Shown: positions 9,096 through 17,445 of the stretch, one piece after another
Numbering within the stretch: the first letter of the stretch is position 1
Layout of the letters: each line of letters starts with the position of its first letter
Source of the DNA: Rhizobium sp. WYCCWR10014
Lineage (GTDB): Bacteria; Pseudomonadota; Alphaproteobacteria; Rhizobiales; Rhizobiaceae
Reading direction: 5' to 3'
Assembly (NCBI RefSeq): GCF_001657485.1
Contig: NZ_LXFU01000052.1
Span: 248,001 to 312,000, forward strand
Length of the DNA: 64,000 bases
The notes under the pieces: generated by a model
Seen by the model: the letters and a program-made list of their open reading frames with translations, nothing else
What the model was told of the DNA's origin: nothing
The model's database searches: none
Program-made: the position numbers and the translations under genes

Positions 9096-9896
9096 ATGGG
9101 TCTCGGAACCAAAGTCCGCCTCGCACGCCTGTTCTCGAATCCATCGGGTCATCTGTTCGGAGGCGCTGTCGATCACTTTGTCGGTTATGGCAATGTGCGT
9201 GAGGGCGGGCTTGCCGACCTGCCGGGTGCGCTCAGACGCGTCATGGCGGGAGGTCCCGACTATATCAGCATCCAGCCTGGCGCGGCGCGCCACCTGTGGT
9301 CGGAATATGCCGGAAAGGCAGCGCTGGTCATTCAGGGTGGTTGCTTCACTGCCGACGACCGCATTCGCCAGCTCATTGCGACCCCGGAAGACGCGGTGCG
9401 CTACGGTGCGGACGCTCTGGCTGTCGCCATTCCCGTGCGCGGCGCCACCGAAGGAGAGTATATCCGCTGGCTCACCGATACGGTCAACGCCGCCGCCCGC
9501 TTCGAGATGCCGGTCGTCGCCCATGTCTATCCGCGCGATTTCTCAGACGGCGGCAAGATCGTGTTCACCCCGGATGAGATTGCCTATGCGGTGCGCATCG
9601 GCTTCGAGGCCGGTGTCGACGTGATCAAGGTCGGCTATACCGGCGATTTTGAATCCTTCCGCGAGACGGTCGCGACCTGCCCGATTCCAGTCGTGATCGC
9701 AGGCGGCCCGAAGACCGATACGCTGCTCGGAGCGCTCGTCCAGACCTCGGAAGCATTGCGCGCTGGAGCCAAAGGCGCGGTCGTCGGTCGCAACCTCTGG
9801 GGGCACGGCGATACGACCATGGCCGCGCGCGCCTTCAAGTTCGTCATTCATAACGGGATGGCGCCGGAGGATGCGCTGGCGGCGGCCGGTGCTTGA
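9096..9896 (+). CDS. Class I aldolase, DhnA/LsrF family
   Basis: Schiff-base aldolase or thiolase-like TIM barrel of the DhnA/LsrF/DeoC group, 266 aa. The conserved Asp of the DH motif is Asp26 (GGAVDHF), and the Schiff-base lysine is Lys178 in GVDVIKVGYTGD. The phosphate-binding end of the barrel reads VIAGGPKTD and GAKGAVVGRNLWG. The start at 9096 follows AAAGGAAG; the longer open frame adds only non-homologous residues. It lies 3 nt before the PfkB-type kinase, so the pair likely phosphorylates a ketose or ketoacid and then cleaves it to triose units. Fructose-bisphosphate aldolase is a possible alternative activity. Confidence 0.85.
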   Translation: MGLGTKVRLARLFSNPSGHLFGGAVDHFVGYGNVREGGLADLPGALRRVMAGGPDYISIQPGAARHLWSEYAGKAALVIQGGCFTADDRIRQLIATPEDAVRYGADALAVAIPVRGATEGEYIRWLTDTVNAAARFEMPVVAHVYPRDFSDGGKIVFTPDEIAYAVRIGFEAGVDVIKVGYTGDFESFRETVATCPIPVVIAGGPKTDTLLGALVQTSEALRAGAKGAVVGRNLWGHGDTTMAARAFKFVIHNGMAPEDALAAAGA

Positions 9897-9899
9897 GAC

Positions 9900-10841
9900 A
9901 TGTCGCGCCCTTTCCAGGTTTTGGGCTTCGGCGCCCTGGCAATCGATGACATCATCTATGTCGATCGGGGGCTGACGGCTGGAAAGGGGAAGGTGACGAA
10001 GCGAGCCACGGACCATGGCGGCAACGTGGCGACGGCCCTTGTTGCCGTCGCCCGGCTCGGCGGTCAGGCAGGCTTCATCGGCTGGCTCGGTGATGAGCCA
10101 GCGGCCGACGTGGCGGGCAGCGAACTCGAGCGGGACGGCGTCGACATATCGCTGGCTCCCCGCCACGCTGATGCCGCGCCCATCCGCTCCGTGATCACGG
10201 TCGGTCCCGACGGCGACCGGTTCATCGCTTATGATGACGATGTGCTGCACGGCACCTCGGATGCGCTGCCCGACGATGTTCTGATGCAGGCCCCGGTACT
10301 GCTGATCGACGGCTATGCCACGCACTCCGAAAGTGTCGTTGCGCGTGCACGCGCCTTGGGCTTGGCCGTGATAGCCGATATCGAATGGACGGTCGGTGCC
10401 GCGACCGACCGGATCCTGGCTTTCGCCGATCACCTGGTGCTGCCGCTCGCCTTTGCGCAGGAATACGCCGGCGAGGGTGATCCAACGATGATCCTGGACA
10501 AGCTCTGGTCCGGGGATCGATCCGCGGTTGTCTTGACTGACGGCGAACGAGGGACCTACCTCCGCCAGAGGGGCGATGCCATCCGCTGGCATGTGCCGGC
10601 CCATCAGGTTCAGGCGGTCGATACGACCGGCGCCGGTGATTGTTTTCACGGTGCCTACGCTCTTGCCCTCGCTAGGGGTAAGAGCCCGCTTGATTGCATT
10701 GCCTATGCCACGGCGGCGGCCGCCATTTCCGTGACCGCACGGGGAGGGCGCCGAGGCCTGCCAGATCACCGAACTTGCCTGGCTTGGATGGCGGCGGAGA
10801 ATGCGCCCGTGCCGCTCCCGATGTGGGAATGGCGGAAATGA
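9900..10841 (+). CDS. PfkB family carbohydrate kinase
   Basis: Ribokinase-fold sugar kinase, 313 aa. Signature 1 begins at GGNVATALVAVARLGG (residues 40-55). Signature 2 is DTTGAGDCFHGAYAL, with the catalytic base Asp247. It resembles the sulfofructose-kinase/ketohexokinase side of the family in length and layout, but the substrate cannot be fixed by eye. It directly follows the DhnA-type aldolase and is controlled by the divergent DeoR region, so it probably makes the aldolase substrate. Confidence 0.9.
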   Translation: MSRPFQVLGFGALAIDDIIYVDRGLTAGKGKVTKRATDHGGNVATALVAVARLGGQAGFIGWLGDEPAADVAGSELERDGVDISLAPRHADAAPIRSVITVGPDGDRFIAYDDDVLHGTSDALPDDVLMQAPVLLIDGYATHSESVVARARALGLAVIADIEWTVGAATDRILAFADHLVLPLAFAQEYAGEGDPTMILDKLWSGDRSAVVLTDGERGTYLRQRGDAIRWHVPAHQVQAVDTTGAGDCFHGAYALALARGKSPLDCIAYATAAAAISVTARGGRRGLPDHRTCLAWMAAENAPVPLPMWEWRK

Positions 10842-11177
10842 GCGCAGGTGTGACCGGTGTCGACGCTGGTCGATCGGCTGAGCCGTGCGTCGCTTATCTG
10901 TGATTGAATCGCCTTGCGAGATCTCTCGAAAGCCATGACGCCGCTCATAAAAGTTACGCGCGATAAAAAATATAATTCCGCAAATTAATATTGGTTTCAG
11001 TAAAAAGATACATATATTTCAGATAGATATAAGAAACTATCGATAGTTTGCAATGAATTCATCTCGATTCTTTTGTTGACTTTGAAGCTCAGTCCTGAGC
11101 CTTCTTGTCGAAAGGATCGCAGACGGCGGGGAGCGCCGTTTGAAGATGTGATCCGGACTGGTACGGGAGGACGAGAC
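10842..11177. promoter_or_regulatory. AT-rich upstream region with perfect 16-bp palindrome
   Basis: This 336-bp non-coding stretch precedes the transporter ATPase. It contains the perfect palindrome AAACTATCGATAGTTT at 11034-11049, a strong operator candidate for the DeoR, LacI or an unlinked regulator. TTGACT further on (about 11075) may be a -35 element. GGAGG at 11166-11170 lies 7 nt before the chosen GTG start. No gene is seen. Confidence 0.5.
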
Positions 11178-12323
11178 GTGGCTGTGGTTGTACTCGACAA
11201 AATCTGCAAGACCTATGGAAACAGCTACCATGCGATCAAGGATCTCAGCCTGACGATCCATGATGGCGAGTTTCTGATTCTGGTCGGGCCGTCCGGATGC
11301 GGAAAGTCGACCGCTTTGCGGATGATTGCCGGGCTTGAGGAAATCAGCAGCGGAACATTGAGCATCGGCGGTCAGGACGTCGTGGATCTCGCGCCTAAGG
11401 ACCGGGACATTGCCATGGTCTTTCAGAGCTATGCGCTTTATCCGCACATGACCGTCTTCGACAACATCGCCTTTTCAATGAAGCTGGCCGGAAAGAACAA
11501 AGCCGAACGCACCAAGCGCGTGCACGAGATCGCCAAGATCCTGCAGCTGGAATCCTTGCTGGGCAGCAAACCCGCACAGCTCTCCGGCGGCCAGCGCCAG
11601 CGAGTTGCGATGGGCCGCGCCATGGTCCGCGAGCCCGCGGCCTTCCTCATGGACGAACCGCTCTCGAATCTTGATGCGAAGTTGCGTGTTCAGATGCGGG
11701 CCGAGATCGCCAGCCTGCAGAGACAGCTGGGCGTGACGACGATCTACGTCACGCACGACCAGACCGAAGCGCTGACCATGGGCGATCGGGTCGCGGTGCT
11801 GAAGGGCGGCGTGCTTCAGCAGGTGGATACGCCCAAGGCTTTGTATCACCGCCCGGTCAATGCCTTTGTCGCCGGCTTTATCGGTTCGCCGTCGATGAAC
11901 CTGTTCGAAGGGCGTCTGTCGAGCGGGCGGATCCATCTGTCGGGCTTCTCCATTCCCTTGTCCGACGGCGCCTTCGAGCGTGCTCCCGGTCTATCCGCCT
12001 TCGAGGGAAAGGACGTGATCTTTGGGGTCAGGCCGGAGGACCTCTACGACAGCCGGTTGCCGTCTGGCGCCTCCCATCCGACGATCCCGGTTGTCGTGAA
12101 GTCGATCGAGGAGCTCGGCTCCGAGCTGATCGTGCACTTGAAGATCGACGCGGTCCGGATCGACTCGGGCGATCCCGATGCCGTCGAGGACCTGAGCGGG
12201 GCCGCCAACGCGGTCGCGCGGTTCGAAGCGGTCAGCGCGGTCGAGACGGGCCAATCGATCGATCTGGCCATCGATCCGGCGAAACTGCACTTTTTCAATC
12301 CTCAAACGCATATGGCGCTCTGA
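11178..12323 (+). CDS. Sugar ABC transporter ATP-binding protein (UgpC/MsmX/MalK type)
   Basis: ATPase of a CUT1 importer, 381 aa from a GTG start with GGAGG 7 nt upstream. Walker A is GPSGCGKST (37-45), the Q-loop is in VFQSYALYPH, the ABC signature is LSGGQ (135-139), and Walker B is AFLMDEPLSNLD (about 155-166). A C-terminal regulatory OB-fold tail (FGVRPEDL) marks the MalK/UgpC class. It is the only ATPase near the MalFG-type permeases at 63-1850 and presumably energises them, though MsmX-like proteins can serve several importers. Catabolic genes follow. Confidence 0.9.
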   Translation: MAVVVLDKICKTYGNSYHAIKDLSLTIHDGEFLILVGPSGCGKSTALRMIAGLEEISSGTLSIGGQDVVDLAPKDRDIAMVFQSYALYPHMTVFDNIAFSMKLAGKNKAERTKRVHEIAKILQLESLLGSKPAQLSGGQRQRVAMGRAMVREPAAFLMDEPLSNLDAKLRVQMRAEIASLQRQLGVTTIYVTHDQTEALTMGDRVAVLKGGVLQQVDTPKALYHRPVNAFVAGFIGSPSMNLFEGRLSSGRIHLSGFSIPLSDGAFERAPGLSAFEGKDVIFGVRPEDLYDSRLPSGASHPTIPVVVKSIEELGSELIVHLKIDAVRIDSGDPDAVEDLSGAANAVARFEAVSAVETGQSIDLAIDPAKLHFFNPQTHMAL

Positions 12324-12450
12324 AGTGACGAGGGAGGGCCAGCAGGCGCTGCTGGCGGCCCAGCCAGAAGACATCGTCGACGTCTGAAAGCATTCCATCC
12401 GACGCCGAAACCAGCATTCATCTTCAATATCCGATCCAAAGGGCTTATCG

Positions 12451-13527
12451 ATGCCAGCAAAACAGGAACGACGTCTCCGCATCGGCGTATTGGGAGCGGG
12501 CCAGATTGCCCAGGCCGCGCACTTCGAGAGCTGCACGAAGGCAGCCAATGCCGACCTCTATGCGATTTGCGACGTTGCCGAAGATCTCCGCGAACGTATG
12601 GCAATCACCCATGGGGCGAAAAAGACCTATGATGACTACGATAAGATGCTGGCCGATCCCGATCTCGATGCCGTGGTCATCGCGACGGCCGATGCGTTTC
12701 ACGTCCCGGCTTCCCTTCGCGCCCTTCAGGCGGGCAAACATGTCCTCTGCGAAAAGCCGGTCGGCGTCACGATCGAGGAATGCCTTGAACTGAAGGCCGC
12801 AGTCGACAAGTCTGGGAAGGTGTTTCAGGTCGGGCACATGAAGCGTTTCGACGCGGGGCTCCAGGCTGCCAAGTCGTTCATCCGCGATGAAATGGGCGAG
12901 ATGGTCGCTCTGAAAGCATGGTATTGCGACAGCACGCATCGCTATCCGATGACCGATGCAGTGCAGCCCCTGATCGTTACCAGCGCCAATGCGCGGAAGC
13001 CCTCCGCCAATCCGAAAGCCGATCTGCGGCGCTACTACATGCTTGCCCACGGTTGCCATCTGATCGACACCGCACGTTATTTCGCCGGCGACATCGTTTC
13101 CGTCAACGCTCGTCTGTCCGAGCGCGCTGGTATCTGGTGCTGGTTCGTGGACGTGGAATTTGCCTCCGGCACGCTCGGCCATCTCGATCTCACTGTCCAG
13201 GTGCGCATGGACTGGCACGAAGGCTTCCAGATCTACGGCAAGAACGGCAGCATTTTGGGCAAGACCTATAACCCGTGGTACTACAAGACCAGCGAGGTGG
13301 ACATTTTCCGAGAGGCGGACGGCGCGACCCATCGCGTGCTCGGTGCCGACGGCCACTTCTATCGCCGTCAGGTCGAAGGCTTCGCCCGCACCATTCTGGA
13401 TGGCGCCGTGATGGAAGGCGCCAACATCGATGATGGCCTGGCATCCGTCCGGGCCATGGTCGCCGTCGCGCGTTCGGCCGAAAGCGGCAAGGCGGTTGCG
13501 CTGTCCGACGTCACGGGTGGGGTGTGA
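12451..13527 (+). CDS. Gfo/Idh/MocA family oxidoreductase (second copy)
   Basis: NAD(P)-dependent dehydrogenase, 358 aa, clearly different from the one at 5749-6897. The Rossmann motif is RIGVLGAGQIA (10-20) and the signature EKP carries Lys102 (CEKPVGV). The substrate-domain segment YYMLAHGCHLIDTARY contains the conserved Asp and His of the family. It sits 127 nt after the ATPase, and its TGA overlaps the ATG of the next gene by one base. Two non-identical enzymes of this family in one cluster suggest oxidation at one position and reduction or a second oxidation at another. Confidence 0.9.
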   Translation: MPAKQERRLRIGVLGAGQIAQAAHFESCTKAANADLYAICDVAEDLRERMAITHGAKKTYDDYDKMLADPDLDAVVIATADAFHVPASLRALQAGKHVLCEKPVGVTIEECLELKAAVDKSGKVFQVGHMKRFDAGLQAAKSFIRDEMGEMVALKAWYCDSTHRYPMTDAVQPLIVTSANARKPSANPKADLRRYYMLAHGCHLIDTARYFAGDIVSVNARLSERAGIWCWFVDVEFASGTLGHLDLTVQVRMDWHEGFQIYGKNGSILGKTYNPWYYKTSEVDIFREADGATHRVLGADGHFYRRQVEGFARTILDGAVMEGANIDDGLASVRAMVAVARSAESGKAVALSDVTGGV

Positions 13528-14372
13528 TGAAGCTCGGCATATTCGCAAAGACCTTCGAGGGAACGGAACCGGTAAGCGTTCTCAACTCGGTCGCTGGCGC
13601 CGGGTTCACCTGCGCGCAATATAATATGGCCTGCTCCGGCCTTCCGCCGATGCCGGAGATCATCACGGAAGCCCAGGCCCGCTCGGTTGCCGAAGCGGCG
13701 CGCGAGAGCGGCGTCGAGATTGTCGCCGTTTCCGGCACCTTCAACATGATCCACCCGGATCCTGCCGTTCGCGAGGCCGGCCTTCGCAACTTGGCTACGC
13801 TGGCCGAGCGCAGCGCCGGCATGTCGACGACGTTGATCACGCTCTGCACCGGCACACGCGACCCCATCGACCAGTGGAAGGCGCATGCCGACAACAATAC
13901 GCCGGAGGCCTGGCGGGATCTCCTCGAGGCCATGGGGGCGGCCATTGAGATCGCCGAGCGCTACGAGGTCGATCTCGGCATCGAGCCCGAGCTTGCCAAT
14001 GTCGTCAACTCGGCTGAGAAAGCCTATCGGCTGATCACGGCACTAACGAGCCCCCGCATCAAGATCGTGCTCGATCCGGCCAATCTCTTCGAGGTCGCGA
14101 CGCTGGATGAGCAGCGGAGCATCGTGTCCTCCGCCATTGACCTTCTGGCCGATCGGATCGTCATGGCGCATGCGAAAGACCGCAATCCGGACGGTAGTTT
14201 CGCGACCGCCGGCAAGGGCGTCCTCGACTACGCGCATTATCTCGGCCGTCTCAAGGCGATTGGTTTTAACGGCAGTCTCGTCACGCATGGTCTTTCGGCC
14301 TCGGAGGCGGCCGGTGTAGCGGCCTTCCTGAAGAATAGCCTCGATGGTCATTCTGCGGGGGCAGGAAGATGA
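13527..14372 (+). CDS. Sugar phosphate isomerase/epimerase (second TIM barrel)
   Basis: Xylose-isomerase-like TIM barrel, 281 aa, distinct from the one at 7179-7997. Expected metal-site segments are visible: LGIEPELANVV, IVLDPANLFE, and MAHAKD. The ATG at 13527 overlaps the preceding TGA (TGATG); a GTG immediately upstream at 13524 is an equivalent alternative. It is translationally coupled on both sides, since its last 4 nt overlap the alpha/beta hydrolase start. The reaction is inferred only as isomerisation or epimerisation. Confidence 0.85.
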   Translation: MKLGIFAKTFEGTEPVSVLNSVAGAGFTCAQYNMACSGLPPMPEIITEAQARSVAEAARESGVEIVAVSGTFNMIHPDPAVREAGLRNLATLAERSAGMSTTLITLCTGTRDPIDQWKAHADNNTPEAWRDLLEAMGAAIEIAERYEVDLGIEPELANVVNSAEKAYRLITALTSPRIKIVLDPANLFEVATLDEQRSIVSSAIDLLADRIVMAHAKDRNPDGSFATAGKGVLDYAHYLGRLKAIGFNGSLVTHGLSASEAAGVAAFLKNSLDGHSAGAGR

Positions 14373-15178
14373 GACGGGTTCAACCGTTCGAAACTAGCGA
14401 CGAGGTCACTCTCAATGTGGATATGGCGGGCGAGGGTGCGTCTGTCATATTCCAGCATGGCCTATGCGGAGACGCGGCGCAGACCGATGAAGTCTTTCCG
14501 CTCGACGCGGGGTTTTGCCGGGTTACGATCGAAGCGCGCGGCCACGGACACTCCCAAGCTGGCAATCTGGAGCGGTTGTCGATCGCGACCTTCTGCGATG
14601 ATATCGCCGCCTATATCGAGAAGAACCTTACGCCGCCGATCGTGATCGGCGGCATCTCGATGGGTGCGGCGATCGCCTTGCGTCTCGCGGTCAAGCGGCC
14701 CGATCTCGTCAAGGCTCTGATCATCGCAAGGCCGGCCTGGCTGACGGCACCCGCGCCGGAGAATATGGCGCCCAATGCCGAAGTCGGGCGGCTTTTGAAA
14801 ACTCTGCCACTGGGCGAGGCAAAGACCACGTTCCTGGCAGGACCGATAGGCGTGCGGCTCGCCGCCGAGGCGCCGGACAATCTGGTCTCGCTTGCCGGCT
14901 TTTTCTCCCGCGCGCCTTTGGACGTGACCGCCGAACTGCTCACCAGGATTTCCAATGATGGTCCTGATGTGACCGACGAGGAGGTCGGCAATATCGCGGT
15001 ACCGACGCTCATCATCGGCCATGATCGGGACAGCATTCATCCTCTTGGCCACGCGCGTGCTCTTGCCGAGCGCATTGCCGGCGCGCGTTTCGTACAGATC
15101 ACATCGAAGACTGAGAGCCGTGCGCAATACGTCGCCGACTTCCGGCTTGCCATGGGCCATTTTCTGAAGGAGCTCTGA
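14369..15178 (+). CDS. Alpha/beta hydrolase
   Basis: Alpha/beta-hydrolase-fold protein, 269 aa, in a coupled operon (ATGA overlap with the gene before). It has an HG oxyanion motif (QHGLCGD), a nucleophile elbow GGISMGA with Ser97, and a probable acid in GHDRDSIHP. The catalytic His normally seen in a GGHF-like motif near the C-terminus is not in its usual place; that region reads TSKTESRAQYVADF. The enzyme may use another His (HPLGHA) or not follow the standard mechanism. Lactonase or esterase function in sugar breakdown is plausible but unproven. Confidence 0.8.
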   Translation: MRRVQPFETSDEVTLNVDMAGEGASVIFQHGLCGDAAQTDEVFPLDAGFCRVTIEARGHGHSQAGNLERLSIATFCDDIAAYIEKNLTPPIVIGGISMGAAIALRLAVKRPDLVKALIIARPAWLTAPAPENMAPNAEVGRLLKTLPLGEAKTTFLAGPIGVRLAAEAPDNLVSLAGFFSRAPLDVTAELLTRISNDGPDVTDEEVGNIAVPTLIIGHDRDSIHPLGHARALAERIAGARFVQITSKTESRAQYVADFRLAMGHFLKEL

Positions 15179-15182
15179 AACA

Positions 15183-15884
15183 ATGACGACCCCCTCCAAG
15201 ACCTGGATCGCCGATCTTCCGAAGGATCGCCTGATTGCCGAATTCTCCGTCTGGTCGGCCGATCTCGTGCATCTGGCGGATGATCTGGCGCGTGTCGATC
15301 CTCACGTCGACATCCTCCATATCGATGTCGCCGATGGCCATTTCGCACCGGCCATGTTGTTTTTCCCGGATCTTGTTGCCGGCGTGCGCAAAGTTTCCGG
15401 GCGCCCGATCCATGTTCATCTGATGGTCGCCGACAGCATCCTCCTGTCGCAGATCGAGCAGTTCGCCGATGCGGGCAGCGACCTGATCAGTCTTCATGTT
15501 GAAAACGAAAGCGTCGCCGACGAGGCTCTCGATCTTCTCGATCGCCGCGGTGTGGCCGCCGGCATGGTCCTCAAGGTCGATACCCCCGTCGAGCGGGTCG
15601 AGAAATATGCTTCCCGGCTGAGTTTTGTGACGCTGCTCGGCACGGCGATCGGTGTGAAGGGCCAGGGCCTCGACGAAAAGGCCGGCGCGCGGCTTCAGCA
15701 GGCAAAGCAGATCATCGCCGGCTGCGGTGCGGCGCATCGGATCGTGCTTGCTGCCGACGGCGGTATTCGCGAGCACACTGTGCCTCTTCTGCGCCAGTCG
15801 GGTGCGGAGACGGTCGTTCTCGGTTCCCTGGCTTTCAATGCGCCGTCGCTCGACGAGCGGATGGCATGGGTGCGCGCACTCTAA
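15183..15884 (+). CDS. Ribulose-phosphate 3-epimerase-like protein
   Basis: TIM-barrel epimerase of the RPE/AlsE family, 233 aa. Metal and catalytic motifs are present in order: LHIDVADGHF, IHVHLMV, ISLHVEN, and AADGGI near the C-terminus. Substitutions around the N-terminal strand (FSVWSADL in place of SILSADF) mark it as a divergent paralogue rather than the housekeeping Rpe. It is followed 14 nt later by a ROK kinase. The pairing matches the E. coli allose genes alsE-alsK, so a hexulose-6-phosphate 3-epimerase role is a reasonable inference. Confidence 0.82.
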   Translation: MTTPSKTWIADLPKDRLIAEFSVWSADLVHLADDLARVDPHVDILHIDVADGHFAPAMLFFPDLVAGVRKVSGRPIHVHLMVADSILLSQIEQFADAGSDLISLHVENESVADEALDLLDRRGVAAGMVLKVDTPVERVEKYASRLSFVTLLGTAIGVKGQGLDEKAGARLQQAKQIIAGCGAAHRIVLAADGGIREHTVPLLRQSGAETVVLGSLAFNAPSLDERMAWVRAL

Positions 15885-15898
15885 CTCATGGTCTTCAC

Positions 15899-16855
15899 AT
15901 GCAGCAGATTGCCATTGGAATCGACCTCGGTGGGACGCAGGTGCGCGCTGCCCTCGTCGACGAGCAGGGCAAAATTCTCGCCCGCGCAGCCGAACCGACC
16001 GATGCGCTGGCAGGCCCCGACCGCGTGCTCGCCCAAATCTGCGGCCTGACCGATAGGCTGCTTGCAGCGTCGAACCTTGCTTCGGTGGTGGGTGTTGGCG
16101 TATCCGCTCCGGGCCCACTCGATACGGTCGCCGGCATCGCCTCGAATATCCCAACGCTCTCCGGTTTTGTCGATTTTCCACTGAAGGCGGAATTGCAGAA
16201 GCGGTTTCCGTTTCCGGTCGACCTCGAGAATGATGCGATTGCCGCTGCCATCGGCGAGTGGCAGTTCGGAGCCGGCAAGGGGCTCGACAATCTGGTCTAT
16301 GTCACCGTGAGCACCGGCATTGGCGGTGGCGTTGTGTCGGACGGTCGCGTGGTGCGCGGCCGCAAGGGCATGGCAGCCCATGTCGGGCACATGTCGGTCG
16401 TGCCGAACGGAGAGCTTTGCCCCTGCGGCAACAGGGGTTGTTTCGAGGCCTACGGATCCGGAACGGCTTTTGCGCGCCGCGCCCAAATGAGGGCGATGGA
16501 ATCCAGCGGGACGACGATAGGCGGCGACGGCGGCGCCATCGACAGCCGCAGCGTTTTCGCGGCCGCCAGAAATGGCGATCGTCTCGCAAATCAACTGATC
16601 GACGAGGAAGCGGAAATTCTCGGTCGCGGCTTCACCAGCCTGATCCATATCTTCAGTCCCGATATCATCGTGATGGGAGGCGGGCTTTCCCACGAGTTCG
16701 ACCGGCTGCAGCCGGGGATTCAAGGCTACATCACGCAATGGGCAATGCCGGCATTCAAGGATGTCAGGGTAATGCTGGCGGCGTTGGATCAGAACTCGGG
16801 CCTCGTTGGAGCAGCAGCTCTGGCGTTTCTGACAGGGAAGGGCGTTCGGACCTGA
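15899..16855 (+). CDS. ROK family sugar kinase
   Basis: Sugar kinase of the ROK family, 318 aa. The ATP-binding phosphate-1 motif IGIDLGGTQVRAALVD is at the N-terminus. The zinc-binding CPCGNRGC motif leads into FEAYGSG. A C-terminal SPDIIVMGGGLS motif closes the nucleotide site. There is no N-terminal helix-turn-helix, so it is an enzyme and not a repressor. The start at 15899 (MQQIAIG) avoids an 18-nt overlap with the epimerase gene. It is the last gene of the rightward catabolic operon, and by analogy with AlsK it may phosphorylate a free hexose. Confidence 0.9.
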   Translation: MQQIAIGIDLGGTQVRAALVDEQGKILARAAEPTDALAGPDRVLAQICGLTDRLLAASNLASVVGVGVSAPGPLDTVAGIASNIPTLSGFVDFPLKAELQKRFPFPVDLENDAIAAAIGEWQFGAGKGLDNLVYVTVSTGIGGGVVSDGRVVRGRKGMAAHVGHMSVVPNGELCPCGNRGCFEAYGSGTAFARRAQMRAMESSGTTIGGDGGAIDSRSVFAAARNGDRLANQLIDEEAEILGRGFTSLIHIFSPDIIVMGGGLSHEFDRLQPGIQGYITQWAMPAFKDVRVMLAALDQNSGLVGAAALAFLTGKGVRT

Positions 16856-16882
16856 TCCAGACCCTAGAGGCGCCAGGCTTCG

Positions 16883-17278
16883 TTAAATGCGCCGGTTCAA
16901 CTCGTCTTCGCTGATCCCAAAGTGGTCGAGAATGATGCCGACGTTTCGACGATGAGATTTGAAATAGACGTCGAAGAGATCGCCAAGCAGCGGAACCGTT
17001 CCGCCGGCGGCGTCGATGCCGAGATTGACGGCCATGCGGGCGAGTTTGTGGGTGGGAATGCCGAGACGTCTTGCCTCATCGATGATGAAAAGACCGATGA
17101 GAGATCCGGCAATGTCACCGACGGCGGGGATGAGGCCGAGAATTGAGTCCGCGCCGATCCGCACGCCTATGACAGGCAATCTGACCGCGGTATCCATCAG
17201 GCGCGCTATGCCGACGGCGCGTCGAATTCTGCCAAGTTCGATGGACGTCAGGTGTTTCGTGCTGGCGGAGGCTGGCAT
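16883..17278 (-). CDS. DUF4112 domain-containing membrane protein
   Basis: Small protein of the DUF4112 family, 131 aa from the ATG at 17278, which has AAAGGT upstream; an in-frame start at 17362 gives a longer, less family-like N-terminus. Typical features are the VARLMDTA-like segment, a hydrophobic PAVGDIAGSLIGLFII span, and the C-terminal GGTVPLLGDLFDVYFKSHRRN motif. The function is not known. It converges with the ROK kinase gene and stands apart from the sugar and ectoine clusters. Confidence 0.8.
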   Translation of the reverse strand: MPASASTKHLTSIELGRIRRAVGIARLMDTAVRLPVIGVRIGADSILGLIPAVGDIAGSLIGLFIIDEARRLGIPTHKLARMAVNLGIDAAGGTVPLLGDLFDVYFKSHRRNVGIILDHFGISEDELNRRI

Positions 17279-17445
17279 CAGCGACCTTTTGGCGCGAACG
17301 ACCGTTCCGCCTCCTCGAGTGAGGGTGCGGGGATGTCGTCGCATTGCTGCGAAATAGTCCAACGCAGCGAAAGCCCGGTGCCATCATGATTTTCCATGGC
17401 CGTGAAACGCTGCAAACCCGATAAGGTTCGCCGCGAAAGCAAGGA

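Noticed and set aside
9900..10841. Sulfofructose kinase/sulfo-EMP pathway
   Set aside because: The kinase resembles that family, but there is no sulfoquinovosidase, SQ isomerase or SLA reductase with it, so I did not name the pathway.
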